42,153 nt of DNA from an uncultured Ruminococcus sp. (GCA_902798755.1 CADBYC010000026.1:1-42153); one strand, 5' to 3'. Shown: positions 15,416 to 23,337, numbered from the stretch's first letter. Numbers and translations are program-made. The notes: generated by a model not told the origin, from the sequence alone.

Positions 15416-16456
15416 ATGATCATGAACATGAATATGGAATTTGAGCGCAAGCTGACGATCCCGATGGAGGTCAAGAAGATGTACCCCCTCGACAACAATC
15501 TCAGACAGATCGTCGAAGAGCGTGAGAAGCAGGCGCAGGCGATCTTTTCGGGCAAAGACGACAGGATCGTGCTGATCATCGGTCCCTGCTCCGCCGACAG
15601 AGAGGACAGTGTGCTCGATTATATCAGCCGTCTGAGAAAGGTACAGGATAAGGTAGAGGACAAGATCTTCATTATCCCGCGCATCTATACCAACAAGCCC
15701 CGCACGACGGGCGCGGGGTACAAGGGCATGCTCCACCAGCCCGATCCCGAGAAAAAGCCCGATATGTTCAAGGGCATCGTCGCGATCCGTTCCATGCATA
15801 TCCGCGCCCTGCGCGAGACGGGCTTCTCCTGCGCGGACGAGATGCTCTATCCCGAGAATCACCGTTATCTCGACGATATCCTCTGCTATGTCGCGATCGG
15901 CGCGCGCTCTGTTGAGAACCAACAGCACCGCTTAGTCGCGTCGGGGTTGGATATCCCTGTCGGCATGAAGAATCCGACGGGCGGCGATCTGTCTGTCATG
16001 ATGAACTCCATCACCGCTGCTCAGCACGGTCACACCTTCATCTATCGCGGGTGGGAGGTACAGTCGCACGGCAATCCCTACGCCCACGCGATCCTGCGTG
16101 GTTACATGAACAAGCACGGCGAGAGCCTGCCGAACTATCACTATGAGGATATGACCCATCTGCTCAGGCTCTACGCTTCGGGTATGTTCAAAAATCCCGC
16201 CTGTATCATCGACACCAATCACTCGAATTCGGGCAAGAATCCCTTTGAGCAGACCCGTATCGTCAAAGAGGTCATGGCGGCGCGCCGCTATAACAAGGAG
16301 CTCGAGCGCATGGTCAAGGGCTTCATGATCGAGAGCTACATCGAGGATGGTAATCAGGCGATCGACGGCGGCTGTTACGGTAAGTCTATCACCGACCCGT
16401 GCCTTGGCTGGGAAAAGACCGAACGGCTGATCCTTGACCTCGCCGATATGGTGTAA
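15416..16456 (+). CDS. aroF: Class I DAHP synthase (AroF/G/H type)
   Basis: 346 aa; AAGGAAGG (15404-15411) favours ATG 15416, though nearby in-frame ATGs at 15422 and 15428 are possible. It condenses PEP and erythrose-4-phosphate, the committing step. Motifs: IIGPCSADRE, PRIYTNKPRTTGAGYKG, GMKNPTGGDLSVMMNS, IDTNHSNSGKNP and MIESYIEDGNQ. It has the E. coli-like class I alpha fold and no fused chorismate mutase. It is the last gene of the operon although it catalyses the first step. Allosteric specificity (Phe, Tyr or Trp) cannot be read with confidence. Confidence 0.95.
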   Translation: MIMNMNMEFERKLTIPMEVKKMYPLDNNLRQIVEEREKQAQAIFSGKDDRIVLIIGPCSADREDSVLDYISRLRKVQDKVEDKIFIIPRIYTNKPRTTGAGYKGMLHQPDPEKKPDMFKGIVAIRSMHIRALRETGFSCADEMLYPENHRYLDDILCYVAIGARSVENQQHRLVASGLDIPVGMKNPTGGDLSVMMNSITAAQHGHTFIYRGWEVQSHGNPYAHAILRGYMNKHGESLPNYHYEDMTHLLRLYASGMFKNPACIIDTNHSNSGKNPFEQTRIVKEVMAARRYNKELERMVKGFMIESYIEDGNQAIDGGCYGKSITDPCLGWEKTERLILDLADMV

Positions 16457-16476
16457 TTGAATATCAAATAAAAAGT

Positions 16477-16512
16477 AACCCCGCACGGAACAGAAAAGTT
16501 CTGTGCGGGGTT
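16477..16512. terminator. Bidirectional terminator between convergent operons
   Basis: A 15-bp stem (AACCCCGCACGGAAC with GTTCTGTGCGGGGTT, one wobble) encloses AGAAAA. On the minus strand it is followed by ACTTTTTATTT, on the plus strand by GTTCTGTT. It ends both the aromatic operon and the minus-strand gene that follows. Confidence 0.85.
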
Positions 16513-16525
16513 GTTCTGTTATGGA

Positions 16526-19201
16526 TTATGATTCTTTAAACTCGATGTTTTCGCATGATAGGGATACTCCGTCATCTTTGATGTCGTAAACATAGATCAT
16601 CCATTCAGTATCCTCGGGATATTCGCTGAGGTCAAAAGTATATTCTCTTTCAGTTAAAACATCTGAGTCGATCGCGTACTCTCCGTCTTGGGATATGATA
16701 TTGACCTCGTACAAATACGAACTATAGTTAGCGGTCGACCATGTCAGGGAATATCTCCTGTTATCGAGCTTTTTCGTTTTCAGATTTGTCGGCCGGGCGG
16801 GAGGTGATATCCACTGATCCCCTTCCTCTGTGATCTCATTGCCGCTGCTGTCTATGCCGGCGATATAGAGCACATAATCCTGATTCGGCTGAAAGAAGTC
16901 CGCTTGCAGCAGAGCCGGCGTATCAGGAACTTGGAAGGTTCCCTTATAGTCGCCGTCAATGATCACATGGATATAGAATTGTTTGATCCCGAATTTGTTA
17001 TCGGTTTTAAGTTGGACAAATGCCGTGTTGTCACCGTTGTACACGAAGTATTCCAATTCGGGCAGACAGTCAGCTTTTTTATATGTATATGACCAGCCGG
17101 AGGTATTGTACCAACTCAAAAAATTACCGTCTTCATCCACTTTGCGCACTGTGTAGGTATAGGTCTTGCCGGGCTCAACGTCGGTATCGCGAAAGACGCT
17201 GTTATCCTGCGTGTCGAGCTCGGCGATACGCTTCCAGCCTGTGGAGGTCTTGCGGTAGATGCGAGCGAGCGATTTGATTGCGTCTACTACGATTTCAATA
17301 CCGTCCATGCGGGTGTTGAAGTGGTCTATGGCAGGGGTTTCCAACAGATAGAACCTGGTTCCGTTCGCGTCGTAGTCGCTCATAAACCGCGTGCCGTCGC
17401 TGCTGACGCACCGCACAGTATAGGTATACCAATGCTTTGCGCTGACGTCGGTGTCGACATAGCTTGTGCCGCTTACGTCAGCCATACGAGTCCAACCTTT
17501 ACTGCCTTTGTAATATACGCGGTATTTTTCCGCTCCCTTAACGGGATTCCAGGTGATCTCTACGCCGCCCGAAACTGCCTCGCATTTGGTGATCTTCGGC
17601 GTTGGATAATAGGTATAGCTCCATCCCTCTGAGTTGAAGTCAGAGGTAAATTCGCTCAGGTCGGCATTGATGCATCTTACCGTGTATCGGTATGACGAGC
17701 CTGTTTTGACGTCGGTATCAACAAAGACACCGTTTGTCGTTTCGCCCATATTGACCCAGTTGTCGTTGCGGTTCCTATAATAAACGCGGTATTTCTCTGC
17801 GCCCTCTACCGTGCCGATATGAATCTCTACACCTTCAGAGGTGCTTTTGAAGTCCGTGATCTGCGGGGTTGCGTGCTGCCACGGAGACGGCTCTGTCGCT
17901 TCGGTAGCCGCTTGTGTCTCAGCTTCGGTAGGAGCAGGCTCGGTCGGTACGGGTTCGGTCGGCTGATCTTTATGCGGATAGGGCGTCCAGTTCGGGATGC
18001 GATACGGAAGATACGCCAGAAAACGCTGGATTGCGGTCGCGTCGGTGATGTTGCGCTCGCCGTCCTGATCAAAGTCGGAGAAGTATTTGATCGCGTTCTC
18101 CGACATCTCGCCGTAGTGCGTATTCTGATCTTCGGTCGGATAATAGATCATCCCCGCTTGACAGCGCTGGATCAAGGTTGCGTCGGTGATGGATAAGGTG
18201 TTATCATCATCCATATCGCCGATCAGCCTGCCCACGCCGATATCCGTCCATACGCGCTCGAGCTCGCTAAGCTCATACAGCGCGTGCGACGATATGTCAT
18301 AGAAGCAGTCGTCCTTGACGCTGTAGACGCCGATCCCGAAAGCAAACGGCTGATAACTGTCCTCGATATTCATGACGCGGTTGCCGAACTCGTAGTAACG
18401 CGGCGAGGTATACCGCGAACTTGTCTGTTTTTCTGTCGCGGCTTTGACGATCGCCCAGTCAACTTCGCCGTTTCCATCGATATGCTCATAGATTTCGTCG
18501 TATTCTTCCAGCGCGTATTCATTAAGGTGATATTGACTGAACAGCTTCTCTCTGTATTTGTACTCCTTCTGTGCTTCATCGGGAGTAGCGGGAGCGTCAG
18601 GGTCGGGCAGAATTCGCCAATCCGAAAGCCAGACGACGACGTCGCCGTCTTGTCTGCCGTTCTCATGCAGCTCATTGCCCTCTGTATCAATGACCTGCAG
18701 TATTTTATGATCGTCGACTTTTGCTAAAAAATCATAGGATTTTTCGACTTTCATGACGACATTGAAAATCGGGAAGCCGTGCCGCACACCTTCCTCTCTG
18801 GGTAAGGGTTTGGAGGAGCCGTTTGCCATTTTGAACGCGTCCATCGCGTCGAGATAATCGTCGAGGGTATATCCGTCCTTGAGCGTATAGGTGTAGGTGA
18901 CAACGGTATCGTCCACCGTATAGCTTACGTCATATATACTGCCGTATTCCTCAGAAGCGAGCGGGAAAACAAAGCCCCTGTCCTCATATCCCGGGTAATT
19001 TGATGCAATCCGGATAAAATCGGCGTCATAGTCAAACTGCGCTTTGATCGTTTTCGGCAGACCTACCATGATCATATCGAGCTGATAAAGGAAGTAGTAA
19101 GGCGGCTGGAGGCTCTCTGCGGCTGACGCGCCTGTGACCGTACAGGACAGCAGGATACAAAACGCCATGATGAGGGAAAGGATCGATAGTGCTCTTTTCA
19201 T
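16526..19201 (-). CDS. Large secreted protein with internal dockerin and fibronectin III-like repeats
   Basis: 891 aa from the ATG at 19201, chosen because GAGGAG precedes it and the promoter -10 box covers the ATG at 19231. Signal peptide (about residues 1-27). Residues 30-325 are unassigned. A dockerin lies internally at about 330-400 (DMDDDNTLSITDATLIQR and DFDQDGERNITDATAIQR), followed by a Pro/Thr/Glu linker. Then come at least three FnIII-like repeats of about 90-100 residues with the recurring EKYRVYY...DTDV...YTYTVR pattern, and further beta-sandwich-like domains to the end. No enzyme motif seen. Probably a scaffolded or surface adhesin-like protein; role unknown. It has its own promoter and lies downstream of the second sigma/anti-sigma pair. 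Confidence 0.82.
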   Translation of the reverse strand: MKRALSILSLIMAFCILLSCTVTGASAAESLQPPYYFLYQLDMIMVGLPKTIKAQFDYDADFIRIASNYPGYEDRGFVFPLASEEYGSIYDVSYTVDDTVVTYTYTLKDGYTLDDYLDAMDAFKMANGSSKPLPREEGVRHGFPIFNVVMKVEKSYDFLAKVDDHKILQVIDTEGNELHENGRQDGDVVVWLSDWRILPDPDAPATPDEAQKEYKYREKLFSQYHLNEYALEEYDEIYEHIDGNGEVDWAIVKAATEKQTSSRYTSPRYYEFGNRVMNIEDSYQPFAFGIGVYSVKDDCFYDISSHALYELSELERVWTDIGVGRLIGDMDDDNTLSITDATLIQRCQAGMIYYPTEDQNTHYGEMSENAIKYFSDFDQDGERNITDATAIQRFLAYLPYRIPNWTPYPHKDQPTEPVPTEPAPTEAETQAATEATEPSPWQHATPQITDFKSTSEGVEIHIGTVEGAEKYRVYYRNRNDNWVNMGETTNGVFVDTDVKTGSSYRYTVRCINADLSEFTSDFNSEGWSYTYYPTPKITKCEAVSGGVEITWNPVKGAEKYRVYYKGSKGWTRMADVSGTSYVDTDVSAKHWYTYTVRCVSSDGTRFMSDYDANGTRFYLLETPAIDHFNTRMDGIEIVVDAIKSLARIYRKTSTGWKRIAELDTQDNSVFRDTDVEPGKTYTYTVRKVDEDGNFLSWYNTSGWSYTYKKADCLPELEYFVYNGDNTAFVQLKTDNKFGIKQFYIHVIIDGDYKGTFQVPDTPALLQADFFQPNQDYVLYIAGIDSSGNEITEEGDQWISPPARPTNLKTKKLDNRRYSLTWSTANYSSYLYEVNIISQDGEYAIDSDVLTEREYTFDLSEYPEDTEWMIYVYDIKDDGVSLSCENIEFKES

Positions 19202-19229
19202 TTCATTCTCCTCTTTTCTGTTTGTTTTC

Positions 19230-19258
19230 ATTATAAAAGCATTCCTTTATATTTGCAA
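19230..19258 (-). promoter_or_regulatory. Promoter of the dockerin/FnIII gene
   Basis: On the minus strand, TTGCAA (19253-19258), a 17-bp spacer and TATAAT (19230-19235) form a strong housekeeping promoter in the 82 bp between the anti-sigma-like gene and the dockerin gene. The gene can thus be expressed apart from the sigma operon. Confidence 0.75.
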
Positions 19259-19283
19259 TTGTTTTATACAGATTTTTCGATCT

Positions 19284-20057
19284 TTACCACCATATCGGCG
19301 CCTGACCGATGATTTCGCCGTCGGAGTTGTACAGATAGACCATTTGATCCGATTTCGGTTGATCGATCCACGACGGAATGGGCGGGTCCAGCTTGGGCGG
19401 CTGTATCTTGTAATACCTGCCGAATTTGGTTTCGATATAGTACAGGTGATCGTCGGAGAACGCCTCGGGATCGTCGATCTGAGAGAGCCCCGTTGGAGCA
19501 AGCGCAATGAACAGCTTGCCGTCGGAACAAAGCTGAGAGGAATCGACCTCGGGCAGAGGATCCGATTCGGTCGCAGGCTGGTCGGCAGCGGACTGCGTAG
19601 GAACGACGGTAGGCGTGACAGGAGCGTCGGTGGGTGCGGGCGTATGCTCGTCTGGGGCGGAGGCCTCAGCGGTGTTGCTTGTTTCAGAATAGCTGATCGG
19701 CGCTTCTGTGCTTTCTGGTGCTTGTGCTTTTTCGGTCGCATTTATATGCTTTTCTGTCGCGGCGGAGGTTTCGCGTACCGCTTTTGCTTCCGTCGGCTGT
19801 TCAGCCTGTGTCGCGGTGACGGTCGGGACAATAGGGGAGGGGCTGACGGGCGGCTCGAATTTGACGATATTGCCGAAGTACGCGGCGCTTGCCGCGCCTG
19901 CCAGCACAACGCTCGCGGCGATGGCGGCATAGCGCATCTTTGCCTGTGAGGATACAGTTTTTGCTGCGCGCAGCTTTGCCGCCGCCAAAGCCGCTTCGAT
20001 CGCGCTTTCGGATACGTGTATTTGATCGATCGCTAATGTGTAGACATTTGTTTTCAT
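19284..20057 (-). CDS. Single-pass anti-sigma-like membrane protein (module 2)
   Basis: 257 aa, with AAAGGAGTCC before its ATG, 15 bp after the sigma gene stop. It has a cytosolic part of about 40 residues, one membrane helix (about 41-62, YAAIAASVVLAGAASAAYFG), a long Thr/Pro/Ala/Glu-rich stalk (70-165), and a C-terminal region of about 90 residues ending in MVYLYNSDGEIIGQ. The plan matches the 6040-6867 protein, including the strand-turn-strand ending, although overall identity looks low. Likely an anti-sigma factor with an extracellular sensor; the binding activity is inferred from gene order and topology. Confidence 0.68.
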   Translation of the reverse strand: MKTNVYTLAIDQIHVSESAIEAALAAAKLRAAKTVSSQAKMRYAAIAASVVLAGAASAAYFGNIVKFEPPVSPSPIVPTVTATQAEQPTEAKAVRETSAATEKHINATEKAQAPESTEAPISYSETSNTAEASAPDEHTPAPTDAPVTPTVVPTQSAADQPATESDPLPEVDSSQLCSDGKLFIALAPTGLSQIDDPEAFSDDHLYYIETKFGRYYKIQPPKLDPPIPSWIDQPKSDQMVYLYNSDGEIIGQAPIWW

Positions 20058-20072
20058 AGCGGACTCCTTTCG

Positions 20073-20552
20073 TTATTCTGCTTCTGTCAGCAGTTTTTTG
20101 AGCTGATCTCTCGCGCGCCGCAATCCCGATTTGACGGTGTTGACGTTCATGCGCAGGAGTTGCGCGATCTCGCTGACAGTGTACTCTTCATAATAATATA
20201 GGTAAATGATGTTTCTGTAGCTTTCCGACAGGCTCTGCAATTCCGCCATGATCTCAGGGGGCTTTTCCGCTTTGAGTTCCTCGTAATCGTCGATGCTCTT
20301 GCGGTTCCTTCGCCAAAAAGAACGGCTCAGATCACGGCATTTGTTGATCGTGACGCGGATCAGCCAGCTTTTGAGGTGCTCTTCCTCCTCGGGGAGCTTC
20401 TTCGTGAGCAGGACCAAGCAGACCTCCTGCAGGATATCGTCCGCGTCGGCGGGATCGTCAAGATTATGCAGAGCGACGCGGTAGATCATATCCGCGTATC
20501 GTCGGAAGACGGCTTCAGCCTTTTCGGTACCGATTTTCTGACCCACTTCCAT
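20073..20552 (-). CDS. ECF-family RNA polymerase sigma factor (module 2)
   Basis: 159 aa, AAGGAG before ATG. Region 2 (about residues 14-80: YADMIYRVALHNLDDPADADDILQEV, HLKSWLIRVTINKCRDL) and region 4 (about 105-155: LSESYRNIIYLYYYEEYTVSEIAQLLRMNVNTVKSGLRRARDQLKK split by short gaps) are clear. It is followed by the anti-sigma-like gene and, beyond a separate promoter, by the dockerin/FnIII gene. It is a clear relative of the 5559 sigma factor (shared KAWLIRV/KSWLIRV, EIAQ-L and NTVK motifs). Targets unknown. Confidence 0.9.
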   Translation of the reverse strand: MEVGQKIGTEKAEAVFRRYADMIYRVALHNLDDPADADDILQEVCLVLLTKKLPEEEEHLKSWLIRVTINKCRDLSRSFWRRNRKSIDDYEELKAEKPPEIMAELQSLSESYRNIIYLYYYEEYTVSEIAQLLRMNVNTVKSGLRRARDQLKKLLTEAE

Positions 20553-20651
20553 GCTCCTTGTTTTCTGAAGTTTATAAACAGATAATATACTGTCACCCTT
20601 AATACGAATGGGAACGGCGCTTTGGGTGCATTGGTTGGAAAATATTTTATC

Positions 20652-20787
20652 TAATACTAATCCTTGATAAAAAGATTTAATCAGATATTAGTGATATATT
20701 TCGGATAGCGCGACGGGAGACGCAGACAGGCTGGCGCCTGTCAAGAGCGCAATAGATGATAAAGGTTTTTATTAAGGATTAGTATTA
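20652..20787. mobile_element. 136-bp element with 22-bp terminal inverted repeats (MITE-like)
   Basis: TAATACTAATCCTTGATAAA and two more A (20652-20673) is inverted at 20766-20787 with one mismatch. The interior holds a GACAGGC/GCCTGTC hairpin (around 20727-20744) and no ORF. TA at both outer ends would fit target duplication by an IS630/mariner-type transposase, but that is inference. The 492 bases between the sigma gene and the lysis cassette hold this, the repeat at 20840 and the terminator at 20987. Confidence 0.6.
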
Positions 20788-20839
20788 TCATAGCATGATG
20801 TGATAAAGGGTACAACAGAAAATAGATTTATTCAAAAAA

Positions 20840-20879
20840 GTCATTGCGAGGGCTTTAGCCCGTGGCAATCTCAACCGAT
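20840..20879 (-). repeat. Dispersed palindromic repeat, copy 2
   Basis: GTCATTGCGAGGG...GTGGCAATCTCAACCGAT is the reverse complement of the 5363-5404 repeat over both outer parts, with a GGGCT/AGCCC loop stem instead of AGCC/GGCT. Confidence 0.7.
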
Positions 20880-20986
20880 AAAAAAGCGTTAAATACCCGC
20901 CTGAGCATAGAGAGAGTAAAGTGTCCGGCGGACGTTTTAGCGCTTGCATCTGGGAAGTTCATGGAAATAATTGACGTTTTTTCGGG

Positions 20987-21015
20987 AAGTTGCATAGTTT
21001 TATGCAACTTTTTTT
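20987..21015 (+). terminator. Strong intrinsic terminator just upstream of the lysis cassette
   Basis: AAGTTGCATA (20987-20996) pairs perfectly with TATGCAACTT (21001-21010) around GTTT, followed by TTTTT. It is only about 20 bp upstream of the ribosome binding site of the baseplate-like gene. Confidence 0.8.
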
Positions 21016-21044
21016 CTTATCTCGGCATAGGTGGAGGTGATTAT

Positions 21045-22115
21045 TTGATTACTATCCAAAACGGGAAATTATTGATCCCTGACAACGATCGTTTTGTCGG
21101 ATTCGCAGGCGACAATGCGGTCAACGTAAAAGAGTTTGTATTGATGAATGAGGTCGATACAAGCAGTGACTACACGCTTTGTCTGCGCTTTGACGACGAT
21201 ACCGTGCGTACTGTCCCGCTCACAGCGTCAGCCGACGGCGGCAATACGGTGCTGACATGGGAGATCTCTCAGGAGCACATCTACGCCTCGGGTATCGTTC
21301 AGGCACAGGTGAAGATCGCCGACAGCGACGGCGTTATCGAGCATACCACCAAGGACTTTTTCCTCATCGGTTCTGCGGTGGAGCTCGACGAATACGGCGG
21401 CGAAGAGGAATATGTCACACCCTCACAGATGATGAATAGTATACAACAGGCGCTGCAGACGGTGACAATGACCTCTCCTTATGTCGACGAGGATGGCTAC
21501 TGGTGTATCTATGATACGCAGGCGGGCGAATATGTCCGCACCCCGTATCACGTCAACGGCATCGCGCCCGACAGCGCCATGAGCGACAGCAGTGACAACA
21601 CCGTCTCCAATGCGACCATCAAGCGGTATGTGGATACGAAGGCGACCGACTGCAATACCTTCTCCACCGCTTACACGGATATGAAAAATTCCGATAAGGT
21701 ATCCACTACGCGTAAGATCGCGCAGATGCCGTTATCCTCGGATATATCTGCTGCTGATTTGATGGCTGCGCTTCTTCCTCTGTCATACAGAACGAATATC
21801 ACGCCCAACAACAGCGGTACCCGTGGACAGCTCGGTATCGGATTAGTCGGCGAGGTATATTTCTGCAACGCTGACGACCACTGGGTGCACCTCGCGGCGT
21901 ATGAGGATCTGTATGAGAAGATGAACCTGATCGCCGAGGTGAGCAGTGACGAGGTCGATCAGGTCGAGGACGGCAATATGTTCTTTTATAACGGGACGCT
22001 GTATGTGAAGTTCGACGGCGCTGATATCGCGGTCGCGAAAGCTAACGACGTCTACACCAAGGCGCAGATCGATTCGATGATCGGAGACGTAGAGACCCTC
22101 CTTGCCGCGATTTAA
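21045..22115 (+). CDS. Phage baseplate/tail-like protein (BppU-like N-terminus)
   Basis: 356 aa from TTG 21045, chosen because GGAGGTGA (21032-21039) is ideally spaced; upstream codons in the same frame run through a terminator and a repeat. The N-terminal 110 residues (ITIQNGKLLIPDNDRFVGF, then alternating beta strands) resemble the BppU baseplate upper protein N-domain of Firmicute phages. The middle and C-terminal part is Ser/Thr/Asp-rich and ends in VYTKAQIDSMIGDVETLLA, a tail found on many phage tail or fibre proteins just before lysis genes. Holin and endolysin genes follow. No other phage structural genes are present. Confidence 0.7.
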   Translation: MITIQNGKLLIPDNDRFVGFAGDNAVNVKEFVLMNEVDTSSDYTLCLRFDDDTVRTVPLTASADGGNTVLTWEISQEHIYASGIVQAQVKIADSDGVIEHTTKDFFLIGSAVELDEYGGEEEYVTPSQMMNSIQQALQTVTMTSPYVDEDGYWCIYDTQAGEYVRTPYHVNGIAPDSAMSDSSDNTVSNATIKRYVDTKATDCNTFSTAYTDMKNSDKVSTTRKIAQMPLSSDISAADLMAALLPLSYRTNITPNNSGTRGQLGIGLVGEVYFCNADDHWVHLAAYEDLYEKMNLIAEVSSDEVDQVEDGNMFFYNGTLYVKFDGADIAVAKANDVYTKAQIDSMIGDVETLLAAI

Positions 22116-22137
22116 AGGAAAAGGAGGATGTGACTGT

Positions 22138-22347
22138 ATGCGAAAAGAACAACTGAAAAACTGGTTCAAGGCGGCTCTGATCAGAGCGCTGAGAACCTTC
22201 GCGCAGACTGCCGCGGCGACCATCGGAGCGGCGGCGCTGATCTCTGACGTGAGCTGGGTGCAGGTGCTGTCAGCCTCCGCTCTCGCCGCTGTGCTGTCGC
22301 TTCTGATGAGCGTCGGCGGTCTGCCGGAAGTGAAGGAAGGCGAATAA
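22138..22347 (+). CDS. Holin (phage r1t-type)
   Basis: 69 aa from ATG 22138, with AAAAGGAGG at about 22119-22127. It has two predicted membrane helices (about residues 18-36 and 40-58) and a short charged tail (LPEVKEGE). The WFKAALIRALRTFAQTAAATIG and DVSWVQVLSASALAAVLSLL segments are typical of the r1t holin family. Such holins permeabilise the membrane to release the endolysin. It ends directly before the endolysin start (TAAATG). Confidence 0.85.
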   Translation: MRKEQLKNWFKAALIRALRTFAQTAAATIGAAALISDVSWVQVLSASALAAVLSLLMSVGGLPEVKEGE

Positions 22348-23283
22348 ATGGCAGTAAGCGCGGATAAGATCCTCAGTATTGCCTGTGCCCAGATCGGCAC
22401 GAAGGCGACCAATATCAAGAAGTGCAAATATAACACCTGGTATTACGGTACGGTGGTATCGGGCAGCGGCTATGACTGGTGCGAGACCTTTGTGCAGTGG
22501 GTGTTCCATGAGGCGGGTGCCTCCTCTCTGCTGTATACCAAAACCGCCAACTGCGGTTATGCCGCAAAGGCGTTTCAGGATCACGGCAGACTGGTGACGT
22601 CGGGCTTCAGACGCGGCGACGTCGTATTCTTCCACTGGACGAACGAGCGCTCCACCTTAGTCCCCGGCACCTATGTCAGCGACCATGTCGGCATCATCGA
22701 AAGCGTGAACGGAGACAATACGATCACGACGATCGAGGGCAACACGGGCTCGTCATCCAACGGCGAGGTCATGCGCCGCGTGCGCTCGCTCTCTGTCGTG
22801 TCGTGCGCGGGCAGACCCGCTTACGGAGATGCTCCCGATACTTCGGGCTATCCCGAAGTAACCTATCGTGTGCGCTCCGGCGGCAGATGGCTGCCGTATG
22901 TCACCGATCTGAGAGATTACGCGGGCGTGACGGGAGAAGCGATCACCGACGTTGCGGTGAAGGTTTCCGAAGGCTCTGTCAGATACAGAGTCCACGTTAA
23001 GGACGGCGGTTGGCTGCAGTATGTGACGGGCTGTGATATCTCGGACGACCGCAACGGCTACGCGGGCGACAGAAGACCGATCGACGCGATCGAGATTTAT
23101 TATGACACTCCCGAATCGGTCAGAAGAAAGTACGGCTTTCTCAAAGCCAAGTACCGCGTCGCTCCCATCGGCAACTATTACTATGACTGGCAGTATGACG
23201 ATGAAACGTCGTCGGGTCAGGACGGTTACGCGGGAAAATTCGGCAGAAAGCTCGATTGGCTCCAGATAACGCTGTCTGACTAA
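22348..23283 (+). CDS. CHAP-domain endolysin with C-terminal wall-binding repeats
   Basis: 311 aa, starting at the holin stop. Residues about 5-155 form a CHAP peptidoglycan hydrolase: catalytic Cys45 (YDWCETFVQW) and His113 (SDHVGIIESV). No signal peptide, as expected for an enzyme released through a holin. Residues about 170-311 hold repeats (VTYRVRSGGRWLPYVTDL; VRYRVHVKDGGWLQYVTG...IDAIEIYYDTP; and a third with YRVAPIGNYYYDWQYDD...LDWLQITL). The G-W and IDAIEI pattern resembles ChW or related wall-binding repeats. It closes the three-gene cassette and a terminator follows. Confidence 0.88.
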   Translation: MAVSADKILSIACAQIGTKATNIKKCKYNTWYYGTVVSGSGYDWCETFVQWVFHEAGASSLLYTKTANCGYAAKAFQDHGRLVTSGFRRGDVVFFHWTNERSTLVPGTYVSDHVGIIESVNGDNTITTIEGNTGSSSNGEVMRRVRSLSVVSCAGRPAYGDAPDTSGYPEVTYRVRSGGRWLPYVTDLRDYAGVTGEAITDVAVKVSEGSVRYRVHVKDGGWLQYVTGCDISDDRNGYAGDRRPIDAIEIYYDTPESVRRKYGFLKAKYRVAPIGNYYYDWQYDDETSSGQDGYAGKFGRKLDWLQITLSD

Positions 23284-23295
23284 CTTAAGATGTGT

Positions 23296-23337
23296 AAGCG
23301 GTATATCGTGCATTTTGTACGATATGCCGCTTTTCTG
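23296..23337 (+). terminator. Terminator of the lysis cassette
   Basis: AAGCGGTATATCGT (23296-23309) pairs with ACGATATGCCGCTT (23319-23332), one wobble, followed by TTCTGTTTG. Confidence 0.8.

Noticed and set aside
15095-15928. 277-codon open frame on the minus strand
   Set aside because: It is the antisense of tyrA and DAHP synthase; its Asp/His/Leu-rich composition is typical of reverse-frame readings in this codon usage.
19202-19231. Start of the dockerin/FnIII gene at the ATG at 19231
   Set aside because: This ATG is covered by the TATAAT of a strong promoter; ATG 19201 has GAGGAG and gives a normal signal peptide.
20862-21044. Upstream extension of the baseplate-like gene to an ATG at 20862
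   Set aside because: The extension reads through a dispersed repeat and a perfect terminator, while TTG 21045 has an ideally spaced GGAGGTGA.
20553-21044. Prophage integration site or further phage genes around the lysis cassette
   Set aside because: Only repeats and a terminator are visible; no integrase, repressor or structural gene occurs between the sigma gene and 21045 or after 23283.
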